64,000 nt of DNA. It comes from Sambucus nigra (lineage: Eukaryota > Streptophyta > Magnoliopsida > Dipsacales > Adoxaceae). The notes below the pieces were generated by a model. It saw only the letters and a list, made by a program, of their open reading frames with translations, did no database searches and was not told where the DNA came from. The stretch lies in NCBI GenBank assembly GCA_949130495.1, contig OX422207.1, forward strand, positions 706,896,456-706,960,455. Reading direction: 5' to 3'. Every line of letters starts with the position of its first letter. Position 1 is the stretch's first letter. Both the position numbers and the translations under genes were made by a program. Shown here in pieces: positions 35,849-48,138 of this stretch.

Positions 35849-37369
35849 TAACACAGGTGTTGAGGTCAACTTGTCCTTCAACTCATCGAATGCCAACTGA
35901 CAGGCATCACTCCAAATGTACGGCACACCTTTACGAGTCAGATGTGTCAAAGGACCTGCTATCTTCGAAAATCCACGAATAAACCTCCTGTAGTATCCTG
36001 TTAGGCCCAAGAAACTACGAATCTCCGTCGGTGTCGTGGGCTGTCCCCACTCCCTCACCGCGGATACTTTCCCCGGATCAACAGATATCCCTCGGTCGGA
36101 AATAATATGCCCCAAAAACTGAACCTCCTTCAGCCAAAACCCGCACTTCTCATATTTTGCATACAGCTCGTTCTGACGTAGCGTCTGCAAAACTTGCCTC
36201 AAGTGATCGGCGTGCTCCTCCTCTGTCTGGGAATAAACCAGAATATCATCAATGAAGACAATGACAAACTGATCTAGGAAATCTCTGAATACCCTATTCA
36301 TCAAGTCCATAAACACGGCTGGAGCATTGGTCAAACCAAAAGGCATAACCTGAAACTCGTAAGAACCATATCTCGATAAGAACGTAGTCTTTGAGACGTC
36401 CTCTTCCCTGATACGCAACTGATGGTATCCCGATCGCAAATCAATCTTTGAGAAGAATGAAGCTCCTCTCAACTGGTCGAATAGGTCATCGATTCGAGGC
36501 AATGGATATTTATTCCGTATCGTGACCTTGTTCAACTCTCGGTAGTCCACACACAATCTCAGTGAATCGTCTCTCTTCTTCACGAACAATACAGGGGTAC
36601 CCCACGGCGAAGTACTCCTCCGTATAAACCCCTGACCCAACAACTGCTCAATCTGATCTCGTAGCTCTCGCATCTCTGCCGGAGCCATACGGTACGGTGC
36701 GCGTGCTATAGGTCTCGTATCTGGTAGTAAGTCTATGACAAAGTCTATCTCTCGACTGGAGGGTAATCCAGGTATATCCTGAAATACATCGGTAAACTCT
36801 CTAACAACCGGAATCGAATCAAGTGGTATCACCACCTCCTTAGAGGTCTCCTCCTCTATATAGTACAAATGAGTGGACGATCCTCCCTCGGAACGAGGCA
36901 TCGCCACCAAAAACATCTCCTGCCCGGGAATGGCAAAGATAATACTCCTACTGAAACAGTCAATCATGGCTCGGTACGCAATAAGCCAATCCATACCAAT
37001 AATGGCATCATACTCGGTCATCTCTAATACTAACATATCTCCAGGTAATACCAAACTACCAATCTCTACCCCTACTCCCCGGCATATAAAGAAAATAAGT
37101 GACCCACTCCCCAATAGTGAGTCTACACACGTCACTGTGCTCTCTGCTGTGGCTAACAACCCTAAGGCTTTCGCAAAATGTGTAGCTATAAAGAAATGTG
37201 TTGCCCCCGTATCAAACAAAACCCGACCCATAGTACCATGGATAGGAAACATACCCTCAATAACGGGTGGTGCCTGCGGAGCTGCTGCCTGGTGGACGTT
37301 ATAGACACGTCCATACTGTAACTGTCCCTGCTGCACAGGAACTGCTGGAATGGCTGGAAGAGCTGGCAC
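35849..37369 (-). pseudogene. Tekay-like protease and reverse transcriptase
   Basis: Read from 37369 downward. The protease site is [13 protein letters not shown] with a later [10 protein letters not shown] has [74 protein letters not shown] and an intact FIDDILVYS catalytic box, then [11 protein letters not shown] and [12 protein letters not shown]. It ends at [13 protein letters not shown] where sequence from the Tat-like element takes over. A TAG at 37433-37435 separates it from the zinc knuckle upstream in the same frame. The RT domain itself is uninterrupted, unlike the neighbouring Tat copy. Confidence 0.9.
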
Positions 37370-38475
37370 CTGGGCTGGAGCTGGGAGGGCTGGTGGAAAA
37401 AGTGGCCTCTGTGGCTCATGTCGAGCACCCTGCTACTGCTGCGGGGCCCTGCCCTTATCAGGACAGTCCTGGCGTTTATGGCCAGTCTTGCCACAAACGA
37501 AACACTTCCCCGAAAAGTTTCCTCCTCTCTGTCCCTGCTGCCCCGGCCCTGGTGGCCGTTATCGTTCCTCCACTGGCCCTGCTGAAACTGCTGTTGACCA
37601 TTCTGACCCTGCTGGTGCTGATGGTCGTTCGGACCCTGATGGCACTGCCGGAAACCTCCCTGTCCGTGCCTGAAATTTCCTGACCTGAACCTCTTGTGAT
37701 CCCCCTGCTGGGTACCCTGATCACCTTGCCGCTTGCCCTCAGTTATGTGAAAGCGGTGATCCTGGCAATGGAGCAACGCAGCGTTAACCACATCAGAATA
37801 AGTGGCTAACGAGAGGTTCCCTAACAAGTGCTGACGAATCCTCCATGTCAACCCGTCCGTAAATTTATGTATCTTCTTCTCCTCCGTCGGTATCTCATCC
37901 GGAACAATGTTCAGAAGATCAGTGAATTCGGCCTCATACTCGGCCACAGTCTTACCCTCCTGTCGAAGGCTCATCAACTTCCTCCTCATTTCTGTATGAA
38001 CAGCTGACGGAAAGTACTTGCGGTCGAACCGCACCCAGAACTCCTGAATAGTGAGAGTATCTCTCTCCTCCACTGTGGTAATAGACTCCCACCACTGCAG
38101 TGCAGACCCTACTAGCTTAAAGGTAGTTAGTATCTGCTTCTGGACATCTGTGCACTCATACATCCTCAGGTGTCGCTGGATGTCCTTCCTCCACTGACTC
38201 GAAACTACCACATCGGAGCTGCCTGCGAACTCCGGAGGGTGTGGTTTCTGAAAAGCATCACGTACACGTTCCCAAGCAGACGGGAATGCATGTGCCTGAA
38301 CTGGCGCGGCTATCGGCGCCTGAGCTGGTGCCTGCTGAACTACGACAAGTGCGGCATTTACCGCCTGGGCCACAATGGCTGCAACCTCAGCGGCATTCAT
38401 CGCGCCCTGAACTGGTGCGGGCTGTGGTTCTGGCGTTGCATCCCTGGGAACCCGTTGTGCACGTCGTGGAGGCAT
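37370..38475 (-). pseudogene. Tekay-like gag, frameshifted before the zinc knuckle
   Basis: The ATG at 38475 opens an Ala/Val/Pro/Gln-rich N-terminus, then the capsid (FQKPHPPEFAGS, WRKDIQRHL, WWES, FDRKYFPSAV, RRKLMSLRQEGKTVAEYEAEF, EKKIHKFTDGL). After a Gln/Gly-rich basic stretch the frame shifts between about 37700 and 37510. The CCHC knuckle (CFVCGKTGHKRQDC, from 37504 down) lies in the pol frame, followed five codons later by TAG. One indel and one stop therefore disable an otherwise well kept gag. It overlaps the pol frame on paper only. Confidence 0.85.
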
Positions 38476-38644
38476 CTGAAATAAGAATGAAGTTTATAAG
38501 TTCGCAGTTATAAACTTAAAATAGCTGAAGAACGTAGCATATACAAAAGAATACAACAGTCCTAAAATATAGGGCTCTACATCAAAGAAAGCTCAACGGA
38601 AACATAATAAGTCGTACAGATCCTAATGGACACTAGAACCTGAT

Positions 38645-38656
38645 GCTCTGATACCA
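38645..38656 (-). other. Primer binding site of the Tekay-like element
   Basis: On the minus strand TGGTATCAGAGC, two bases after the LTR end (GGTGTCACA), initiator Met-tRNA type. Confidence 0.88.
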
Positions 38657-38658
38657 CC

Positions 38659-41621
38659 TGTGACACCCCGACTAATTAAATACCGGGTAGCTACTCCTTT
38701 ATTAAATTAATACAAAATGCCAAGTTGATCCAGTTAATAGCATCACTGTCGAAAACATTTTAATGATTACTAACCACCTAGTATTTAAAAAGTAAGTTGC
38801 CAAATCTTAAGTTAAGTCTGATTAACATGCAATAAACGAATAATGGAAGAACAACATAAATCCATTCACCATAACGAAGTAATGAAATAACCAACAATAG
38901 TAATAAGTCCGGAGGAAAACTCCTCACAACAATCCCACAACTGAAAATAATAAGACAAGTCTGAATTCTGAATTAATTACATGCCCGAAGTCTGAATAAC
39001 TGAAATAAATGAAATGCCTCTAAAAGAAATGGGCGACATGCCCTACAACTGATAAATACTGAGTATAGAGTCAAGATAGATGAAGCGTCTATAATCAATG
39101 TCCTGTAACTTCCACAAACAGCTACAGCTCGTCACCTGAATGAGGATCCTAAGCATGGTGTCCTTGTGGCTGGGCACCTAAAATGATTTTTACAAAAATA
39201 GATTTGAAAGCAAACGGGTCAGAGCCCGAAAGTGGAGAGTATTTTGAAAACAGCAAGTGCTTTAACAACATTTAAAACAATAAATGCAAAATACATGTTA
39301 GGACGTGCTCTCACATGAAATACTCACCTCTCGTCTAACTGTGCACTCCTAACGTTCATGTACCCATTCATGTGTTTTCTCATAACTATCTAGTTCAAAA
39401 GAGTTTCTAACGCTTCTACTCGGTTCACGTTTAATTCCAACCTTAACAATTAAATAGAGAGTTCTACTTTAATTCTCGGATTCCCAATTATTAACAAAAC
39501 CATTTATTGATATCTGTCCCCTTTTATCTTTTCATAATATTACAATTACTATACTCACAAATTAACATAGCAATTTTCTTTTCATTTAACCGTATATTAT
39601 TCACATCATAAATATACAATACAAGCACCCAAAGGCTAAGCTGCGGTACACACATACTCTGCTATCCATCCCGGTACATCACGTACATAAGGATCACAAA
39701 TTCCGAATCTCTCAGGAATTGTTGGAATAAACACCACACACAAAAATGGAGGCGAACATAATTCAACATATCCATGGTCACGTACATACCTACGCTCCAT
39801 AGTCAGCTGGCTTATTAACTCACAAATAAGTCGTTCTCTTGAACTATGTCCTCGAGGTACCAATCTAAATCCGGGCAACACAAGGATAAGAAGGCCCTAA
39901 GCGAACGTAACCTCCCGTGATAGCAAGTATGGTAGGTATGTCATACATATAAAAATCATATACTAAGCATTCACACATCTTAGATAATTCAATATTAATA
40001 AAGGTATACTCTACATCCTTATACCATTATTCCAAATTTTTATATTTTACGTCTCCCGATAATATAAAAGTTAAACTGTCGACACGTCTCACGTCGTAGT
40101 TTCTTATACTTAAAACCTATCTAAAATAGATTATTAAGTTCCTATTATTCCCACGTATAACATCTTTATTCCTAAGGTCCTTACTTCTGCCCCAAACCTC
40201 ATTTCATCAAATTATTCAAATTTACACTATTAACCCAAATATTATCTCACTTATCGAATTTCATTAGTTTAGAATAATTCCTCAAATTGAATTCTAATTA
40301 AGGTCCAAATTTCATAACCATGCCTACTGGTCTTCCTTAAGGTTAAGGGTATTCATACGGTCTCCAACAATATTATCCAAGGGTTAACATCATTAAAATT
40401 TAAATAGGGAAAAACTTTACTCATTCTGGGAAGGTCGATCGATCGACCTTTTCCTTCGATCGATCGATGGTGGTCGATCGATCAACTGATGAACATCGAT
40501 CGATCGAATGCACCAGGTATGGCTACGGACTGCTTCGTTTTGCAGTTTTCAAATCATCCCAAAACATACTTTTAATCCATGAATCTCTAATATAACGTTA
40601 TAGTATCATCATACAACCATCCTACAACATTAATAACGTTCTAAAACCAATAATTCATCAACCAAGGGCTATATATGGATCAATCTTCATCAAGAACCCT
40701 AGTTTTCTAATTCTTTCAAGAACATTAATAAACCTCTTCTTAAATCCGTTTTTAAATCATCAAGGGTCATAATTTTGAATTCATAATTCGTCCAGATTGT
40801 TACTACATGCAGTCCCTAACATAATTCATAGTTTTAAACTTCCAATTCATGGGTCTATATCATCTTCCAAGATAAATTCGATAATTCCTAAACATGGAAA
40901 AGCATGGCATTGAATCAATTGTAATTAAACCACTTGCCTCTAATATTTCTCTGAATTTGAGGTTGAATCTTGAAGGTTGGATTGTCTTCTCTCTCTCTCT
41001 GCAGAATTCTTCTCTTCCTCTCTCTCTCTACAAGTTCTTCTCAAGGTTCTTCTCAAGGTGATAATGGAGGTGGGGTTGGTTTTTGCCAAGTTTTAAGGTT
41101 TCTAAACCTCTCCCGTAGCCCACTACCTAAATTGGGGTTGGAAATGGCTTAGTGGGTTGAGACTAAGTCAGATTTCTAACTCTAATTTTCGTGGGTTTTA
41201 ATTACCCAATTTCCGAAATTATCGAAATGCCCCTATAAGTTACCGATATGGCCCAATAATGCCCCGGGACCCAAACTTAACCCCCGGCTAGTGTTTTCTG
41301 ACTATTTCGACCCTTCCGAACACGTTGGCGCACTAAAAATGACCATACGGGTGATAAAAATAAAATTCACTTTTTAATTCAAATAATTATATTCCTGACG
41401 CGACTGCCACGCGCGTCCCAACAAAATTTCCCAAATTGCCGTATTTCAATCTCGCGACAATTTCAATATTTCCAATATTCATATATTGCCATATATACAC
41501 ATTTTAATCAAACACTAACTCACATCTCGTTAATATTTTTATCCGGATTAATTTCCAATTAATACACATATAATTCAATTAATCCCAAAAATAAATATCA
41601 CAGAAAATACGGGGTATTACA
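38659..41621 (-). repeat. 5' LTR of the minus-strand Tekay-like element
   Basis: On the minus strand it starts TGTAATACCCCGTATTTTC at 41621 and ends GGGGTGTCACA at 38659 (2963 bp). It shares start, end and middle blocks with the other Tekay-like LTRs but has its own palindrome cluster at 40433-40508. A (CT)n tract lies at 40991-41030. No coding content. Confidence 0.9.
40433..40508. repeat. CpG palindrome cluster (TCGATCGATCGA) in Tekay-like LTR
   Basis: Four units of GGTCGATCGATCGACC type in 76 bases, spaced about 20 bases apart. The position in the LTR corresponds to the clusters of other words in the related LTRs. Confidence 0.92.
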
Positions 41622-41808
41622 CGCATCTAATGAATCATTTCCTTGTTTGAAACACATGTACTCCTTCCATACAATTCCATCACTTCCTACCTTCTTCTTA
41701 ATCGACCAATTTTGAACACTAAAACTGGCTTCTTTAGAATATTCATTGTAAAGATTTCAAACATCATCAAGTGTTTGAAATTCTTGACAATTTTTTTGCT
41801 TTATACTA
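41622..41808 (-). pseudogene. FAR1/FHY3-type DNA-binding domain fragment
   Basis: On the minus strand the frame reads QEFQTLDDV, stop, NLYNEYSKEASFSVQNW, then KKVGSDGIVWKEYMCFKQGN. This resembles the N-terminal FAR1 zinc-binding domain (F-x-S-x-[DE]-[DE]-x-x-x-x-Y-x-x-Y, GFSVR, then a Cys-containing beta strand). FAR1/FHY3 proteins are light-signalling transcription factors derived from Mutator-like transposases. One in-frame TGA, and the piece is cut at 41622 by the Tekay-like LTR. It may be a gene or a transposon remnant. Confidence 0.5.
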
Positions 41809-41951
41809 AGTGATACTTGTGGAGTATAAACATGTGAAAGAGTTAATTTGGAGTCCAATATCTCTAATTTTGGGGGGCCCAAAATTAAATAGTGGATTGG
41901 AACGAAGTGAGCACATAGTAGCAATTCTGCTAATAAGAAAATGAAGAAAAA

Positions 41952-44675
41952 TGTAACACCTCGTATTTTTGGGCATTTTTTTAATTAATTAATTCGGTAA
42001 ATTTTAAATTACTTGTGTGTCGTAATTTAATTAAAGTAATAATAATAATAATAGCTATAATAATAATAATTATTATTATTATTATTGTACTAATCCGGTG
42101 AGTAGACGATTAATATTTACGGAATTTAAAGTTACTAAGTGAATAGTAATAGTTTAATAAGTTAATTGGTGAATATTAACTTTTAGTAAAATAATTCAGA
42201 TAGCAATTCTGAGTGTACGGTTGAGTCCGGATGGGTTGAAATAGTAAAATAATAGTGCCCGTAGGTAGTAAATGGGTCTCGGAATATTTTTAGGCATAAC
42301 CAATGCCACATAGGGGTGTTTAGCCCTTTTAATAAAGCCCACAAGCCTAAAAACGAGATTGACTTAATAAATCCTAAGAGTGGGAGGGTGTGAGAGACAT
42401 AACTCATTTAAGAAAAACTAATCAAGTAGAGGACAAAAGAGGGAGAAATTAGAGAAACCTTGGGAGCCTAAATCAAGAACAAGTGTGGACATTCTTCATC
42501 AAATCATCATCTACATCAAAGAGATTTAGACCCTACAAACCCTAGAAGGCAAGTGGTTAAACTTGCTCTTAAATTAATTATATTATCATATTCATATCAT
42601 AGTGGGTGTGAGATTAATGACATGTTTGGGTTAGGTCAATATCTAATTTGGGTTAATTAGAATTAGATTTATAATCTGTAATGAAATTTAGGAGTTAATT
42701 ATTAACCCTTGAATCAGTGGGGATTATGGTTAAGATTTGGGAATTTGAAATCTTGGGTTTAATATATTTGTGAAATCGTTGATGTTCTGGGTTTTTGTTC
42801 CATCAAACGTCATCAATGGCGTTAGATTTGGGGTGACGATGGAAGGGAGAGGGAAGCAGGGTCGTTCAAATGACCTGGTTTCCGTTCGAGCGATGGCCAA
42901 TGTCTTCAAATGACAGGCCGGTTGTTCGAACGAGATTTCTTTTCCGACGACTTTTCCCCTTTCCCTGTTTCGGCTCTGGGTTTATTTATTTTGGAGTTGC
43001 TATTTGGGGCTTTGACTTTGGGGGCTATATTTAGGGGTTTGTTGTGAAAAATATTAGCAGGATATTAGGGTGGTAATCCCAAGGGGAAAATTAAGGTTTA
43101 AATTAAGTGATTTAAGAACTTTAGATTAATAAGTGTGCAAGACTTATTGAAAATAATTTTGAATAATAATTTCTGATTATTTTATTTTCGCGCCAAGTGA
43201 GCGATTTCGAATATATTAGTTAAGTGACACCAAATTAATAAATTAATTAATACGTAATTAATTAAATTTGAGTCGGAATACAAACTTGGGTATAGTTTAT
43301 GCTAGTGCACCGGATTTTGTGCACGGTGTAACTGGAATTCAATTTAGTGTGCGTGTGTGTGTGTGTGTGTGTGTGTATTGTGTGTTCATAAATATCGGTA
43401 ACTAGATTTAGTAAAAGCATACCCCTCTAGTCTTATCATAGGAGATTGCACGATGTGGGTGAATCCCTTGGCTTGAGGAGCAGAGTGAGTATAGTCCCAG
43501 GTCATAACGTCCGTATTTAGGGGTGAGACGTTTTGTGTATGATTCAGTCTCATTTCTGGAGGGAACTATGACCGCCTCCACTACGTTTATTTTGTTTCAC
43601 TGATTCGGGGAGCTAACCGTGTCAGGGTGTCAGGGTAAATGAGTATACCTGGATTGATAGAATTATAGAGAACATTCGGTGAGTGCATACTCGGGAGGAT
43701 GGTTATATAACTATGGCATGTGTGCAAATGTTATAATATGATGATACATGTATATATGGTGCAGATAATTATATACGGGTAAAATAAATGATGTGAATTC
43801 TATTTTTATATATATAACTCGTGAAAATGTTATATGGTCTTAAATGGAAATAATGATTTGTTAAGTTAATGTGATGTGATGTACAACTTATAAATCATAT
43901 AGTAAACGTACTCGGGTTAGAGTAGGGTGACAAAAAGGAACTATATAACAAGTACTAGTTACGGGGTAGATGACTAGGTGGGTTAGGTAGAAAAATAGTA
44001 GGTGTGCACATTAGTTAAAGGGTGAGTCGGTCCTCAAGAGAGTGCGATACTAACATAAATATAGAGAGCATTCATGCATTTTAATTTACTGAAATTTAAT
44101 TCACTCGCTAAATATTTTCAAAATATTTTGGGTTCTAACCCTTGCTATCAAATATTTTCAAAACCTTTTAGGTGCCCGACCATAGAGGCGTCAGGCTTGA
44201 TTTCTTTTCAGGATACGTAGTCGCGGTACATGTGGGTGCTGCAAGACTTGAACTAGACGTTTCTCTCATTCACTTCTAGATAGGGATAGTATCTCAGTTG
44301 TACTTTCGAACATGTTTCTCATGTCAGTTGTACATTTTATTTGGGTTGAGCTTGTATTTGTCTATGTTTTTCTATTCCTCGAATTTATGTTGTTTTGATT
44401 ATTTTTAGTCGATGTTTATTCAGCTAACACTATTTTAAGATATTTGTGATATGTTAGGACTTAGTTATATTGTGACAGCTATATTTGGTTTCTTATTATA
44501 CTTATTGTTCCGGTTAATTCAAAAGATAAAATTTTGACACCGACTTAATTAATCATAGGTGGTTAGTAATTAATAATGTTTTTCAACAGTGATGCTAAGA
44601 GTGAACCATATGGGAATCCTGATTTAATTTGATAAATGCCTAATCAACCGGAATTTAATTAGGCGGGTTGTCACA
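41952..44675 (+). repeat. Solo LTR of a Tekay-like Ty3/gypsy element
   Basis: Starts TGTAACACCTCGTATTTTT and ends GGCGGGTTGTCACA, flanked by AAAAA on both sides (41947-41951, 44676-44680). It shares with the decayed Tekay-like LTR the CCCTTGGCTTGAG block (about 43467), the GTGAGACG/TATGATTC block and the terminal CAACAGTGATG region (about 44583). A (TAA)n(TTA)n inverted repeat lies at 42043-42086 and a (GT)n tract at 43350-43377. No interior, so it is an LTR recombination product. Confidence 0.9.
42861..42934. repeat. CpG palindrome cluster (GTCGTTCRAAYGAC type) in Tekay-like solo LTR
   Basis: Four degenerate units (GTCGTTCAAATGAC, CCGTTCGAGCGA, GTCTTCAAATGAC, TTGTTCGAACGAG) in 74 bases. The word matches copia LTRs at 12103 and 18713 rather than the gypsy LTRs to which the backbone is related. 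Confidence 0.85.
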
Positions 44676-44680
44676 AAAAA

Positions 44681-45483
44681 CTCATCAAAATGAAAAATAA
44701 ATAAATAAAAGGTAAGAAATGGAGTTCAATCACTTTAAAACAAAAAAAAATGCAAATTTTGAAAATACATGTCTTTGGTCAAATCGCAACAATGAATCAC
44801 GTTGATATATGACAGTTATGTCATTTGTTGAATAGCATCTAGGGTTCCACTTTTTCTTTTGTGCTTGTGAGGAATGTTGTCGGGTTTAAGGAGTAGAGAA
44901 ATGGAGTCGGGTTTTTAGAGATGAGTTTTTATTTTTGGGGGTTAGGGAAATAGTTTACATGCGCAACAAAATCAGAAAAAATGATAACTTGAACCAAACT
45001 AGGTGCATTGGGTTGGGTTGGCTTGCCTTTTTCCCTTAATGGTTCGATTCCATCTTAAAAATTTACAAAACCGATTTCTACCGTTCGAATCCTGATTTCG
45101 CCACCAAAACAAACTAAAACGAACAAAAATCGATCCAACTCAAAACCAAAACAAGACCCTAGGCCAAACTAAAATCGATATGATCCTAACATGTTTCTTT
45201 ATGCTTTATATATGTATAATGTTGTTCTCTTTAATTTAATGATTTTAAATTAATGCTGACTTTTTGTATTTAGGTTAAATTTATAATGTTTGCTTACAAT
45301 GTCTTTTTTAAAGTTATATTTAAGTGAAAATTAATTGTTTTAATTATATATTTAATACAATTTTAGAGCAACGAACAAATCCAATAATCGTTGGTTCAGA
45401 TTGGTTCGTTCCAGACGTAATCGGTTCTGTAACGATTCCAAAAATGTGAAACCAATTAACCTCAGGTTCGATTCCGATTTCGA
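44681..45483. other. Intergenic DNA, AT-rich, with hAT-like decay signals
   Basis: No coding frame. From about 45000 to 45530 there are many GGTTCGATTC / AAACCGATT words typical of the subterminal parts of small hAT-type elements, ending at GTGTGCGCCCCTA. I could not find matching ends or an 8-bp target duplication, so no element is called. Confidence 0.4.
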
Positions 45484-45973
45484 ATTAATAGTGAAACCAA
45501 ATCAATTTGAATCGTGTGCGCCCCTATTTATTAGCATGTAAAGCTAGGTATTGTTTTGAAGAGTTAAATGAGAATATATACAACCCTTGAATATGAGTAA
45601 GATGAATAGGTGTAACTAAAGCCCTGAAGATTAAAATTGCAACAATGTTGAAAAGTTCCAATTAAACTTTTGCACAAAAGTTGCACATATCCCCCATAAT
45701 AACTGTCAAATAAATTGCATAGAGACAATGGTGGGACGTCAAACAATACGGACGCAATCAATAGAAATCTGAAACTAATCACCGAATATATCCAATACCA
45801 TATGTATCCGTATCCTTTTTCCTGCGGGTTCAATGAATGCGACACTAGTCATCTCCTCTCCACATGCATTTTGGCCCTTTTCCACTCCCAAACACCACTC
45901 TCTCTCCACAATAAAGACATGAGAAGTGGCAGTCTTCACAACGAACATTTATTATAACCCCAGAAATTCAACC
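45484..45973. repeat. Direct duplication, copy A
   Basis: About 490 bases matching 49247-49724 (copy B) at high identity, beginning ATTAATAGTGAAACC and ending CAGAAATTCAACC. Copy A has a few small insertions (for example CCGTATCC near 45808). It is noncoding: the frames seen in it are low-complexity and not conserved in length between copies. Confidence 0.92.
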
Positions 45974-45975
45974 TA

Positions 45976-48138
45976 CTAGTTTTTAGACCCGCGGTAGGGA
46001 TATTTATACACTTTATGTAATAAGATTAATCAAAGTATTATGTTTGTCAGGGCGTTTGAGACTACGCGGGGTTATTAAAACTTCATAGTTCTGAAGTTAG
46101 TTGCTTTAGTGCGATAATGGATAGACTTGAAACTATTAAAATCGTAGCCGTAGACTGTTCAAATAGACAAAATGACAAAGACGAATTATCATTCAGTCAT
46201 AGTGACAATGCAGATATCGCGTAGCGATAAAGTATCGCGTGAAATTCATTTTTTGTCTCTAAAATCTCCAATGGATATATATCAATAGCTCTACACGTAT
46301 ATTAGTATTAGACTATTAGTATTATGCACCAAAGAAAATGACTATTAATGTTAATAGTAATATCTTTAGATATATAAACATAAAGCCTTTCCATTAGCTT
46401 ACTTTCATACCTCATCCTAAATTCAAATGTAATCATCAACAATTTTTCCATCTATTTCTCCATTTATCCCTAACACTCTGCCATACCCCCACCAAATTCC
46501 AACTATGTAGCACCATATATATATATCCCCTTTTAAGAAAAATGTACCATAATTTTAAAAAATTTGTGTGGTAAGTCAAAATTATGTCGGTGTCTTAAGA
46601 ACTACACTAAAATTATGAGAACATGCATATATGGAAAGATGGATTCTACAAGGCTTACCTTGGCCTTTGTGTAGGAATATAATGAGTCCATGAAGTTTGG
46701 TTCTTCTTCCTCCTTGAATTCGATAGCCGAACCTCGAGGATGGTCCGATTTATACTCGAATATAAAGCCTACCAAATGGTAGTTGAATCATTCCGGCTAC
46801 ATTTGGGAAAAGCGAGTTAATTAACATCTCATATCATGAAATGCTTTACACCACATATATAGGCAGAATTGAAATTGTCAAACACCTAGAATGAAAACCA
46901 AAAGATTAAGGTAAAAACATTTTAAGACATGAATCATAAATATACAATGGTCTGAAAGTAAAAAAAATAAACCAAAAACTTGAGATCCAATATAATATAG
47001 AAATTGAAATTAGCAAAAAATGAAAGTAAATCACAGATGAAAAGAAAAAATCAACTTTGATATTGCATTTCATCAAACATCTAGCATGCAACTTAAATAA
47101 TGTGCTCAACCTTTTAGGAAAAGGTATGGGGAGCTCGGGCTTCTTGTATGACTTAGGTTGACCCATTTTCTCGAATTCAACTTTAAGAATCTTGTGTAGG
47201 GGTTTCTAGTACAATCTATTAATAACAACGAAATTAAAACTCATTTAAGAACAACCAATCATACAATAGAATAAGTGGAGTCCCTTGAAATCTTTAAACA
47301 CCACACAAAAAAAATGAAATCAGTAATATTTTTTTTATTATTTTAAAAATAAGGTCCGCATTTGTGGACATCATATGTTGTATGTATGAGAGACATAAAT
47401 ATATATATTTTCTTTGAGAAGTTAACTATATTTGTGTGTTTATTGAAGTACAAGGTTTGATCACTTTGTAATAAGAAATGTGTTTGTATTTTTTGTTTAA
47501 ATAAAAGGAAAATAAAAAATGTAACAATCTAACCCGTTTTGGATCAATAACCATCAACCTTAAGGTTAAACCAAACTAATATAATTAATCCAAACAAATT
47601 ATCAATTCACTCGAGTATAAAGTTTGAGGAGAACTTACCATCTAGTTTTGGTGAATAAAAAAGGTATTATCTGAGGTGCCCTTATATCTACAAAACTACA
47701 TATTAATCCAAACAAAATATCAATTGACATTAGTAAAAAATCGTTTGAGAAGAACATACCATATGGGTTGAAAAATGGAAATAAACAATTTCTAAGGTAT
47801 TCTACAATCTACAAAATTATATAAAGGAGACTAAAAGACTCCCTTTTTTCAATAATGAGACCGTTGATTACTTCTTTGGTACATGGAGGGGTGTTAGGTT
47901 CTGATGAAGAATCAAGAGAATGTGAATTAGGTGGAGGAGAAATGAAAAGGTTGGGATAAGGCAGAAGATGGGGAGATGGGAGAAATGGGGCGACACAGTA
48001 ATTTTTTTTTAAAACAAAAGTCACTTTAAGTGATTTTTTTTACCTTAATTGCAACACCAATTTTTAGCCACGTGGCAGAGATAGAACTAGAGACACCATT
48101 TTTAATATATAATAGTTTTCATTCCCGCGCGCGGGCTG
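45976..48138 (-). mobile_element. Possible Helitron-derived segment
   Basis: Minus-strand TACCGCGGGTCTAAAAACTA then G at 45976, followed by host T, has the form of a Helitron 3' end (half hairpin, about ten bases, CTAG). At 48114-48138 CCCGCGCGCGGG then AATGAAAACTAT is a second end-like hairpin, adjacent to TATATATTAAAAATGG and GCCACGTGGC, words common at plant Helitron ends. No Rep/helicase frame is present. The 5' end is not defined. Open frames inside (such as 46906-47166 minus) match nothing I know. Confidence 0.3.

Larger units (their letters stand above)
35849..41621 (-). mobile_element. Tekay-like Ty3/gypsy element, 5' part (LTR-gag-PR-RT)
   Basis: On the minus strand: LTR (41621 to 38659), PBS, gag, protease and RT, cut off within the RT-RNase H region at about 35849. 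The missing parts are RNase H, integrase, chromodomain and 3' LTR. The outer flank at 41622 is a FAR1-like coding fragment. Confidence 0.88.

Noticed and set aside
45000..45530. Complete hAT-type miniature element
   Set aside because: Subterminal-like words are present but I could not match inverted ends or an 8-bp target duplication.
46906..47166. 86-codon minus-strand frame as a gene
   Set aside because: Hydrophobic, Phe/Ser-rich C-terminal half, no recognisable motif, no conserved context.
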